A DNA stretch of 12,873 bases, from positions 1 to 12,873 of the forward strand of contig JAOAHK010000030.1 in the NCBI GenBank assembly GCA_026415275.1, given 5' to 3'. Shown here piece after piece: positions 7,538 through 12,873 of the stretch. The notes under the pieces were generated by a model. That model saw nothing but the letters and a program-made list of their open reading frames with translations, did not search any database and had not been told where the DNA came from. The position numbers and the translations under genes were made by a program. Numbering within the stretch: the first letter of the stretch is position 1; each line of letters starts with the position of its first letter. The stretch comes from Anaerolineales bacterium (GTDB lineage: Bacteria; Chloroflexota; Anaerolineae; Anaerolineales; UBA4823).

Positions 7538-8167
7538 TTGACTGAACAACTTACCCAAAAGAAAGAGCGTCTGAGTTTAACCGATTGGATGCGCCGCAAA
7601 TTCGGCAATATTTTCAACCCCTTGGCAGCTTTCCTCAATCGGATTGGTTTGCAGCCTAACACAGTCACCTTGATTGGGTTGATTGGCAACGCAGTTGGTG
7701 CATATTTTCTGGCGCAGGGGCAAATGACCATTGGGGGGATCTTCGTTCTGCTGATGGGTCCGGTCGATGCGCTGGATGGCGCTATGGCACGTTTGCGCGG
7801 GCATCCCACCCAATTTGGCGCGTTTGTGGATTCGGTCACCGATCGCTATTCCGAACTCGCAATCTATGGTGGATTGTTAATCCACTATATCGGCCGTCAG
7901 GAATGGCTGCCGGCTGCTTTGGTGTATTTAGCAGCCTCTGGCTCTGTCTTGGTATCTTACATCCGAGCGCGAGCGCAATCGGTGGGTGTCGAAACCAAAG
8001 TGGGCATCCTCACTCGTTTTGAACGCTATCTCGTCCTGGCGCCGGCGTTGGTTTTCAATATCCCCTTGGTTGCGCTGTGGATTTTGGCTGTGTTTACCCA
8101 CATCACTGCCCTACAGCGCATCCTCGATGTTCGTCGTCAATTTCGACAAGGAGGAGGTTACCGATGA
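7538..8167 (+). CDS. CDP-alcohol phosphatidyltransferase, PIP-synthase-like
   Basis: This integral membrane enzyme (209 residues from the chosen start) joins a CDP-activated lipid to an alcohol head group, releasing CMP. The full signature D-x2-DG-x2-AR-x8-G-x3-D-x3-D is present: D77, D80-G81, A84-R85, G94, D98 and D102. The N-terminal NPLAAFLNRIGLQPNTVT and the later SYIRARAQ and ERY segments resemble actinobacterial phosphatidylinositol-phosphate synthases and archaeal relatives more than PgsA, so myo-inositol-phosphate is a plausible acceptor (inference). About six hydrophobic helices are visible. I place the start at TTG 7538 because GGGAG lies 7 bases upstream (7526-7530). The in-frame TTG at 7469 falls inside the -35 box. 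The stop overlaps the lgt start (ATGA), so the two should be coupled. Confidence 0.9.
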   Translation: MTEQLTQKKERLSLTDWMRRKFGNIFNPLAAFLNRIGLQPNTVTLIGLIGNAVGAYFLAQGQMTIGGIFVLLMGPVDALDGAMARLRGHPTQFGAFVDSVTDRYSELAIYGGLLIHYIGRQEWLPAALVYLAASGSVLVSYIRARAQSVGVETKVGILTRFERYLVLAPALVFNIPLVALWILAVFTHITALQRILDVRRQFRQGGGYR

Positions 8168-8988
8168 TCCCCGGTATCCGTATTGGTCCGTTGCTCATAC
8201 CCTATTATGGAATGATCCTCATGACGGGAGTCATTGCTGCGGCATGGTTGACCTCGCGCCGGGTGAAACAGCGCGGCTTAAATCCCGATTTGGTTTGGGA
8301 TGGTTTGCTCTGGGTGTTGATTGGGGGAATTGTTGGAGCGCGCTTGTGGCATATCCTTACCCCACCCCCATCGATGGTGGAACGCGGCATTACAACCTGG
8401 TATTACCTGACCCATCCCCTCGAAGCGATTGCTACCTGGAACGGCGGTTTGGGCATCCCGGGTGCGATCATCGGCGGGGGATTTGCCCTGTGGGTCTACG
8501 CCCGCCGCAAGAACCTAAACTTCCTTGAGTGGTTAGATATGACTGCGCCGGCAATCGCTCTAGGACAAGCGATCGGCCGGTGGGGCAACTTCGTCAACCA
8601 AGAGCTCTATGGCTTGCCGACCGATTTGCCGTGGAAAATTTTCATTGCGCCAGAACACCGTCTGCCAACTTATAAAGAGGTTGCCTATTACCATCCCCTC
8701 TTCCTGTACGAATCGCTATTCAACCTGGCAAATATGGCGCTGCTGCTTTGGTTGGGCAAGCGCTATGCAGAACATTTGAAAGCAGGTGATTTATTCCTGA
8801 TCTACCTCGTTACCTACCCTTCTGCGCGCTTTTTATTGGAATTTCTGCGCCTTGATGCTGCCCGCATTGGCGGCCTGAACACCAATCAAACTGTTATGCT
8901 GGTGGTTTTGCTCAGCGCAGCCATGATCTTTGCCATGCGCCATCGCGCAGATGAGGTTAAATCGGTTGAACATCGCCCGGAGGATTAG
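8164..8988 (+). CDS. lgt: Prolipoprotein diacylglyceryl transferase
   Basis: Lgt moves diacylglycerol from phosphatidylglycerol to the lipobox cysteine of prolipoproteins in the cytoplasmic membrane. The 274-residue product has the usual length and several transmembrane helices. It shows IPYYGMIL near the start, GARLWHIL, WNGGLGIPGAIIGG, the family signature GRWGNFVNQELYG (R139, N142) and C-terminal RFLLEFLR (R222, E226), matching the E. coli catalytic R143, N146, R239 and E243. The E. coli H103 position appears to be Pro in GLGIPG; several non-proteobacterial Lgt proteins also lack that His, so activity is not in doubt. AGGAGG (8152-8157), 6 bases before the ATG, fixes the start at 8164; an in-frame ATG at 8077 would add 29 residues unlike the family. 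The ATG overlaps the stop of the phosphatidyltransferase gene. Confidence 0.96.
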   Translation: MIPGIRIGPLLIPYYGMILMTGVIAAAWLTSRRVKQRGLNPDLVWDGLLWVLIGGIVGARLWHILTPPPSMVERGITTWYYLTHPLEAIATWNGGLGIPGAIIGGGFALWVYARRKNLNFLEWLDMTAPAIALGQAIGRWGNFVNQELYGLPTDLPWKIFIAPEHRLPTYKEVAYYHPLFLYESLFNLANMALLLWLGKRYAEHLKAGDLFLIYLVTYPSARFLLEFLRLDAARIGGLNTNQTVMLVVLLSAAMIFAMRHRADEVKSVEHRPED

Positions 8989-9000
8989 GATTTTCTCTTA

Positions 9001-9021
9001 GACCTACGTTTTTGTTAGGTC
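9001..9021 (+). terminator. Weak stem-loop after lgt, possible terminator
   Basis: GACCTA (9001-9006) and TAGGTC (9016-9021) pair around a 9-base T-rich loop. The stem is short and no T-run follows, so termination strength is doubtful. It starts 13 bases after the lgt stop and precedes a new promoter. Confidence 0.3.
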
Positions 9022-9039
9022 AGTTCGTTCAATTCCTTA

Positions 9040-9068
9040 TTGCCAACTAGGGCGGTTCTGGATATGAT
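9040..9068 (+). promoter_or_regulatory. Promoter abutting the ABC ATPase start, predicting a leaderless mRNA
   Basis: TTGCCA (9040-9045), a 17-base spacer and TATGAT (9063-9068) form a strong sigma-70-type match. The first base of the ATG (9075) is the seventh base after the -10, which is where transcription normally begins. AGAGG at 9069-9073 leaves only one base to the ATG, so it cannot act as a normal ribosome site. Confidence 0.65.
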
Positions 9069-9074
9069 AGAGGT

Positions 9075-10013
9075 ATGATTGAAACTGAAGACCTGAGCAA
9101 AGCCTTCAAAGATTTTTGGGCGGTCACCGGGGTCACCTTGCGTGTGGAGGCCGGCCAGGTGTTGGCTTTGCTCGGTCCAAACGGCGCTGGCAAGACGACT
9201 ACCGTGCGCATGTTGACCACTATTTTGCGCCCAACCCGCGGTTCGGCGCGTGTAGCCGGTTACGACATTCTGACTCACCCAGACGAAGTGCGTGCCGCAG
9301 TGGGAGTACTCACCGAAGGACATGGTCTCTATCCCTTTATGTCGGCTGAGGAGGATCTCGATTTTTTTGCGCGTGCCTATCGTCTGCTGCCCGGCGAAAG
9401 AAAAAAACGCATCGAAGAGCTGTTGGAGTTCTTTGGGTTGGCAGAAGTGCGGCGCAGGCAAATTGGACAGTTTTCCAAAGGGATGCGCCAAAAGTTAGCC
9501 CTTGCGCGCGCCTTGCTACACAAACCGCGGGTTCTTCTCTTGGATGAACCAACCTCGGCGATGGATCCCGCTAGCGCTCGCTTGGTGCGTGATGCGATTC
9601 GGGAATTGCGCTCGAAGGAGCGCACCATCATCGTTTGTACCCACAATTTGAGCGAAGCTGAAGAAATTGCCGACCAGATCGCCATCATCAACCACGGTCG
9701 AATCGTCCTTAAGGGTTCCCCCTTGGAATTAAAATTCGCTTTACAAGATCAAGCGCGTTTTCGCATTCGTTTTGCCGCTCCCCTCAATGGTCATCCACTT
9801 TCTCTAGTCGAAGGTGCCAAGTGGTTAGGTCAAGGGAAAGATTGGTTGGAATACCAAACTGCGCAACCTGAAACAGTTAACCCATTGCTCATTCAATCGC
9901 TCACCCGACAAGGTTTACCCATTCTAACCATCGAAGAGCAGGTTTGCAGTTTAGAAGAGGTGTATTTACACGCCGTTGAAGGTAAATTGAACAATGTCTA
10001 TCAAACAGCTTAG
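9075..10013 (+). CDS. ABC transporter ATP-binding protein, NatA/CcmA-like exporter type
   Basis: The 312-residue cytoplasmic ATPase would power the ABC-2 permease encoded next to it. It has Walker A GPNGAGKT (34-41), a signature loop FSKGMRQ (133-139) in place of LSGGQ, Walker B LLLDEP with D157 and catalytic E158, and the switch His H190 in CTHNLSEAEE. The Q-loop Gln is replaced: the segment reads GVLTEGHGLYPF with E81 at the usual Gln position, as seen in part of the NatA-like group. Residues after about 230 form a C-terminal extension typical of ABC-2 ATPases. The substrate is unknown. The start is supported by a family-like N-terminus and by the promoter ending 7 bases upstream, which implies a leaderless transcript. 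The last 20 bases overlap the permease gene. Confidence 0.94.
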   Translation: MIETEDLSKAFKDFWAVTGVTLRVEAGQVLALLGPNGAGKTTTVRMLTTILRPTRGSARVAGYDILTHPDEVRAAVGVLTEGHGLYPFMSAEEDLDFFARAYRLLPGERKKRIEELLEFFGLAEVRRRQIGQFSKGMRQKLALARALLHKPRVLLLDEPTSAMDPASARLVRDAIRELRSKERTIIVCTHNLSEAEEIADQIAIINHGRIVLKGSPLELKFALQDQARFRIRFAAPLNGHPLSLVEGAKWLGQGKDWLEYQTAQPETVNPLLIQSLTRQGLPILTIEEQVCSLEEVYLHAVEGKLNNVYQTA

Positions 10014-11430
10014 AGATTATTTGGCGGGAATTTTATTGGTTGCAGGACGGGAAGTGCGAGAGCATTTTCGGGATTGGCGGATTATTGTGCCCATTATCAT
10101 CCTCACTCTGTTTTTTCCGGTTCTGATGAATTACACCGCCAACCGCTTGGTCAATTTCGTGCAGCAATATGATGCCCCGATTATCGGGGAACGACTCATT
10201 CCCTTTCTGCTGATGGTTGTGGGGTTTTTCCCCATGTCAATCTCTCTGGTCATTGCCCTAGAGAGCTTTGTGGGAGAGAAAGAGCGGCTCACCATTGAAC
10301 CCTTGCTCTGCACCCCGTTATCCGATCGGCAATTGTATTTCGGCAAATTGCTCGCTTCGCTTACCCCCCCTCTTCTATCGAGCTATCTTGGCACCACAGT
10401 TTATCTTTTCGGCGTCATCTATAAAGTTGGTTGGCGCGCCGATCCGATGTTTATCATCCAAATCTTTGTTCTAGCGACCATGCAAGCCTTGGTCATGGTC
10501 AGCGGCGCCGTGGTCATCTCCTCTCAAACCACTTCGGTGCGGGCGGCAAATCTACTAGCCTCATTTATCATCATTCCGATTGCAATGCTTTTACAAGCCG
10601 AAAGTGCATTGATGTTCTGGGGACGCTACACCGCTCTATGGTGGGTTGCAGTCGGTTTGTTTATCATTGCTGGCTTGCTCATCCGTTCCGGTTTGGCGCA
10701 ATTTCGGCGCGAAGAACTCCTTGAGCGGGAAATGGATGCCCTAAACTTGCGCTGGATCGGGCGCACGTTTTGGCGATTTTTCAAAGGCGAAGGGAGTTCT
10801 GTCTGGAACTGGTGGCGAACAGAGGTGCTGCTCAGCACACGCAAGGCGCTGTTGCCCAGCGGCTTATCCGTTTTGGTGTTGTTCTTCGGCGGATTGGTTG
10901 GCTTTTCACAAGCGAAGGAATTTGTTTTGCCAGCCGAATACATCCAAAAATATTGGAACAGCGGCGAGCTGGTCAACCGTTTGGCAGGATTACAATTGCT
11001 GCCCTCCTATACAGCCGGAGTGGTGTGGTTTCAAAATTTGCGGGCGATTTTCTTGGCCTCTTTGGGTGGGTTCTTCACCTTTGGCGTTTTGGGTATGTTG
11101 GTGCTCATGCTTCCCTTTGCCCTGATCGGTTACTTTATGGCAAGCCTGATTCAAGTTGGAATTTCACCCTACACCTTTATCGGTGCTTTTATCCTGCCTC
11201 ACGCCATCTTTGAGGTGCCGGCGATCTTATTGTCTGGCGGTGCAATTTTGCGGATGGGTGCTTCCTTTGCTGCACCCGCGCGCGGACAAACCGTGGGCGA
11301 AGCATGGCTAAAAGCCTTGTCAGATTGGGCGAAGGTCATGGTTGGGCTAGTAATGCCCCTCCTGCTCGCTGCAGCACTGATTGAGATGTTAATCACCCCA
11401 CGCCTAGCGTTGTGGTTGATCAGCCGCTAA
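9994..11430 (+). CDS. ABC-2 type permease fused to a SpoIIM-like membrane domain
   Basis: The 478-residue membrane protein appears to be two modules. Residues 1 to about 240 are an ABC-2 permease: a cytoplasmic start REVREHFRDWRIIVP, a first helix, the coupling motif ESFVGEKERLTIEPLL (90-105) with PLSD...GKLLAS, and further helices to about 230. After a charged linker (about 235-270), the rest matches the SpoIIM/DUF95 family: RKALLPSGLSVLVLFFGG, FQNLRAIFLASLGGFFTFG (346-364), LPHAIFEVPAILL (401-413) and PLLLAAALIEMLITPRL near the end. SpoIIM family proteins are membrane proteins known from sporulating Bacillus but widespread in non-sporulators. The overlap with the ATPase gene and the weak GAAGG 11 bases upstream suggest coupled translation. 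The transported substrate is unknown. I am fairly sure of both modules by motif recognition alone. Confidence 0.85.
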   Translation: MSIKQLRDYLAGILLVAGREVREHFRDWRIIVPIIILTLFFPVLMNYTANRLVNFVQQYDAPIIGERLIPFLLMVVGFFPMSISLVIALESFVGEKERLTIEPLLCTPLSDRQLYFGKLLASLTPPLLSSYLGTTVYLFGVIYKVGWRADPMFIIQIFVLATMQALVMVSGAVVISSQTTSVRAANLLASFIIIPIAMLLQAESALMFWGRYTALWWVAVGLFIIAGLLIRSGLAQFRREELLEREMDALNLRWIGRTFWRFFKGEGSSVWNWWRTEVLLSTRKALLPSGLSVLVLFFGGLVGFSQAKEFVLPAEYIQKYWNSGELVNRLAGLQLLPSYTAGVVWFQNLRAIFLASLGGFFTFGVLGMLVLMLPFALIGYFMASLIQVGISPYTFIGAFILPHAIFEVPAILLSGGAILRMGASFAAPARGQTVGEAWLKALSDWAKVMVGLVMPLLLAAALIEMLITPRLALWLISR

Positions 11431-11449
11431 TCTGAACGAAGGAGTTTTT

Positions 11450-12217
11450 ATGCTGAACCATGTTGCCGAGTTAGTCATTCTAGGCTCTGCGAGTGCAATC
11501 CCAACCCTTGACCACGAAAACACTCACCTCTTGGTAGTTGGAAGAGATGAGTTGATCTTAATCGATTGTCCAAACAATTTGGTTGTGCCGCTGCAAAAAC
11601 AGGGCTATGATCCGCTCAAAGTAGGACACTTGATCCTAACCCATTTTCACGCCGACCATGTCGCTGGCGTTGCCCCTTTCCTAATGAGTTCTTGGCTGAT
11701 GGGGCGGCAAAAACCCTTACACATCTATGGCTTAGAGGATACCCTTTGGCGGTTTGAAAAAATGATGGAACTCTTCCAATGGGAGACTTGGAACGGCATA
11801 TTTCCGATCGAAATTCATCGTCTGCCACTCCAGCGAATGAACTTGGTTTTCCAAAGTGAACAATTTGAGGTATATAGCTCGCCGGTGCGACATCTGATCC
11901 CAGCCGTTGGGTTGCGCGTCAAAAATCGCTGGACGGGTGAGAGCGTTGCCTATTCCTGTGATACAGAACCGTGTGAGGAAGTTGTGGAGTTAGCTCAGGA
12001 AGCGAAAGCCTTAATTCACGAAGCGGTCGGTGAATATCGCGGTCATTCCAGCCCGCAGCAAGCCGGGGAGATCGCCAAGCGCGCCGGGGCAAAGGCTTTA
12101 TACCTCATCCACTACCCTTCCGAGGACGGACGCATTCGGGAATGGGAATCGCTAGCTCGCTTAACGTTTGACGGTGTGGTAGGCTTAGCCCAAGACCGTT
12201 TGAAAATCCCCTTCTGA
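11450..12217 (+). CDS. MBL-fold metallo-hydrolase, RNase Z-like
   Basis: The 255-residue protein has the metallo-beta-lactamase fold with a complete two-metal site: HFHADH (65-70, HxHxDH), H148 in PVRHL, D171 in YSCDTEP and H199 in GHSSPQQAGEIA. The opening VILGSASAIPT and the ending GHSSPxxAGEIAKRAGAKALYLIHY are typical of the RNase Z/ElaC-like branch. No long RNase Z exosite insertion is evident, so it may process something other than tRNA 3' ends; phosphodiesterase or related hydrolase is possible. AAGGAG (11439-11444), 5 bases before the ATG, fixes the start. It follows the permease gene after 19 bases and is probably in the same transcript, but there is no clear functional link. Its stop is two bases from the converging HNH gene. 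Confidence 0.9.
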   Translation: MLNHVAELVILGSASAIPTLDHENTHLLVVGRDELILIDCPNNLVVPLQKQGYDPLKVGHLILTHFHADHVAGVAPFLMSSWLMGRQKPLHIYGLEDTLWRFEKMMELFQWETWNGIFPIEIHRLPLQRMNLVFQSEQFEVYSSPVRHLIPAVGLRVKNRWTGESVAYSCDTEPCEEVVELAQEAKALIHEAVGEYRGHSSPQQAGEIAKRAGAKALYLIHYPSEDGRIREWESLARLTFDGVVGLAQDRLKIPF

Positions 12218-12219
12218 AC

Positions 12220-12723
12220 TTACCACCCTTCCATAAAGGGCAACCATTCTTCGTTGTTTGTCAAATGGCGCGCAAACAGATAAGTTGCGTTGGCTGGCGG
12301 CGCCTTGGGCGGACGCAGCAAGCGCATGTTTACCTGTTCGGGCGTGTGACTTCCTTTACGGTGGTTACAAGCCGGACACGCAGCAACCAGATTCTCCCAA
12401 GCGTATTGTCCGCCATAGCGGCGCGGGATGACATGATCAACAGTCAGATAGGGAGAACGCTGCCCACAATATTGGCAGGTGTAATCATCGCGGCGCAGGA
12501 TTTCTTTTTTCGTCAGGCGCACTGTTGGGCGGGGACGTTTGACCATTTGCTCAAGACGAATGACCGACGGGCGTGGATAGCAGCGATTGACCGTGTGAAT
12601 TTCGCCTCGGCCATTCATGACCAAAGTAGCTTTGCCGCTGATCACCAGCATGATGGCTCGCCGCGTCGTGCAGACATTGATCGGCTCAAAGTTGGCATTC
12701 AGAACCAGAACCGGCTCGTGCAT
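12220..12723 (-). CDS. HNH endonuclease family protein
   Basis: The 167-residue protein carries one HNH nuclease domain in its second half. Zinc-ribbon cysteines are C83 and C86 (CQYCG) with C116 and C119 (CPACN). Between them are D96-H97 in LTVDHVIPRRYGG and N111 in WENLVAACP, followed by H121 in NHRKG, so the metal-dependent nuclease site is complete. The N-terminal half, opening VLVLNANFEPINV, is a conserved feature of a widespread, poorly characterised chromosomal HNH group found in Chloroflexota, cyanobacteria and others. It is not linked here to any methyltransferase, so restriction is not supported. The start ATG at 12723 has AGGAG (12734-12730) six bases upstream and a TGCTATAAT promoter. 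The gene converges on the MBL gene. DNA target and biological role are unknown. Confidence 0.92.
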   Translation of the reverse strand: MHEPVLVLNANFEPINVCTTRRAIMLVISGKATLVMNGRGEIHTVNRCYPRPSVIRLEQMVKRPRPTVRLTKKEILRRDDYTCQYCGQRSPYLTVDHVIPRRYGGQYAWENLVAACPACNHRKGSHTPEQVNMRLLRPPKAPPANATYLFARHLTNNEEWLPFMEGW

Positions 12724-12745
12724 CGCATGCTCCTATTATTTCGAC

Positions 12746-12754
12746 ATTATAGCA
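12746..12754 (-). promoter_or_regulatory. Extended -10 promoter of the HNH gene
   Basis: The minus strand reads TGC followed by TATAAT (12751-12746), a perfect -10 with the TGn extension. No convincing -35 lies 16-18 bases upstream. Transcription would begin near 12739, leaving a leader of about 16 bases that includes the AGGAG ribosome site. Confidence 0.7.
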
Positions 12755-12854
12755 CAGCAAGCCCTGAATATTTGGACGATGCAAGGGTTTGTTAAGGATT
12801 CATAGCATTGTAAACCCCTGTCGAAACCTCCTTTGGGAACGAGAGATATTTATC

Positions 12855-12873
12855 CTGTCTCTTATACACATCT
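12855..12873. other. Tn5 mosaic-end sequencing adapter remnant (artefact)
   Basis: The last 19 bases read CTGTCTCTTATACACATCT, identical to the Tn5 mosaic end used in Nextera-type tagmentation libraries, and they end exactly at the window edge. This is untrimmed adapter rather than genomic DNA. Genuine sequence ends at or just before 12854. No gene is affected. Confidence 0.95.

Noticed and set aside
8077..8163. N-terminal extension of lgt from ATG 8077
   Set aside because: It would overlap the phosphatidyltransferase by about 90 bases and add 29 residues foreign to Lgt. AGGAGG six bases before 8164 marks the real start.
7538..8167. Assignment of the phosphatidyltransferase as PgsA
   Set aside because: The signature alone cannot give the head group, and the SYIRARA and ERY segments look more like PIP synthases, so no symbol was given.
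7986..8528. Open frame of 180 codons overlapping the phosphatidyltransferase and lgt genes
   Set aside because: It lies in another frame across two well-supported genes and has no recognisable motif.
10770..11213. Open frame of 147 codons inside the permease gene
   Set aside because: It is a shadow of the SpoIIM-like region in another frame, with no supporting ribosome site or motif.
12220..12723. HNH gene as part of a restriction or defence system
   Set aside because: No methyltransferase, specificity subunit or other defence gene is adjacent, and the N-terminal half is typical of a widespread chromosomal HNH group.
12265..12795. Plus-strand open frame of 176 codons opposite the HNH gene
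   Set aside because: The minus strand carries a complete HNH motif set with promoter and ribosome site; the plus-strand product has no motif.
12785..12817. Inverted repeat GGGTTT/AAACCC near the right end as a terminator
   Set aside because: It has only six bp and a 21-base loop, no T-run and no gene ending beside it; it may be chance.
12855..12873. Natural Tn5/IS50 transposon end
   Set aside because: The engineered mosaic end, not the wild-type outside or inside end, is matched exactly and stops exactly at the contig edge. No transposase is nearby. Adapter carry-over explains it fully.

Overview
The window looks like one complete metagenomic contig. Its right end finishes exactly on the 19-base Tn5 mosaic-end adapter used in tagmentation libraries, and its left end breaks inside a repeated protein domain. 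Gene styles suggest a Chloroflexota bacterium close to Anaerolineae: a SWIM-SNF2 helicase, a PIP-synthase-like CDP-alcohol phosphatidyltransferase overlapping lgt, an ABC-2 permease fused to a SpoIIM-like domain, and mixed ATG/TTG starts. That placement rests on recognition only; no marker gene here proves it. The DNA is ordinary chromosomal sequence with densely packed genes. I see no phage, IS element, CRISPR array, tRNA or rRNA.

Left part (1-977). A minus-strand gene, cut at its 3' end, encodes a secreted protein with a signal peptide and SdrD B-like repeats. Its 5' region reads in order: an extended -10 promoter with a 17-base spacer, a leader strongly resembling a cyclic di-GMP-I (GEMM) riboswitch, a U-rich stretch, a strong AGGAGG site and the start codon. 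This suggests a surface protein controlled by c-di-GMP. The gap to the divergent plus-strand gene also holds a 10-bp stem-loop of unknown role.

Middle (978-8988, plus strand). In order: a SWIM zinc-finger SNF2 helicase-like ATPase, a cytoplasmic S9 peptidase with a seven-repeat beta-propeller, a macro-domain protein, a TrmH/SpoU rRNA methyltransferase, a CDP-alcohol phosphatidyltransferase and Lgt. The first three are spaced by about 40 bases. The macro/methyltransferase and phosphatidyltransferase/Lgt pairs each overlap by ATGA. A consensus-like promoter overlapping a perfect 10-bp dyad starts a new unit before the phosphatidyltransferase, giving a lipid/lipoprotein pair.

Right part (8989-12873). 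A promoter placed so close to its gene that the mRNA should be leaderless drives an ABC ATPase, the ABC-2/SpoIIM fusion permease (20-base overlap) and an MBL-fold hydrolase. A minus-strand HNH nuclease gene converges on this unit with two bases between stop codons and has its own TGCTATAAT promoter. The most notable points are the riboswitch-controlled repeat protein, the ABC-2/SpoIIM fusion, the dyad-embedded promoter, the predicted leaderless transcript and the adapter remnant.
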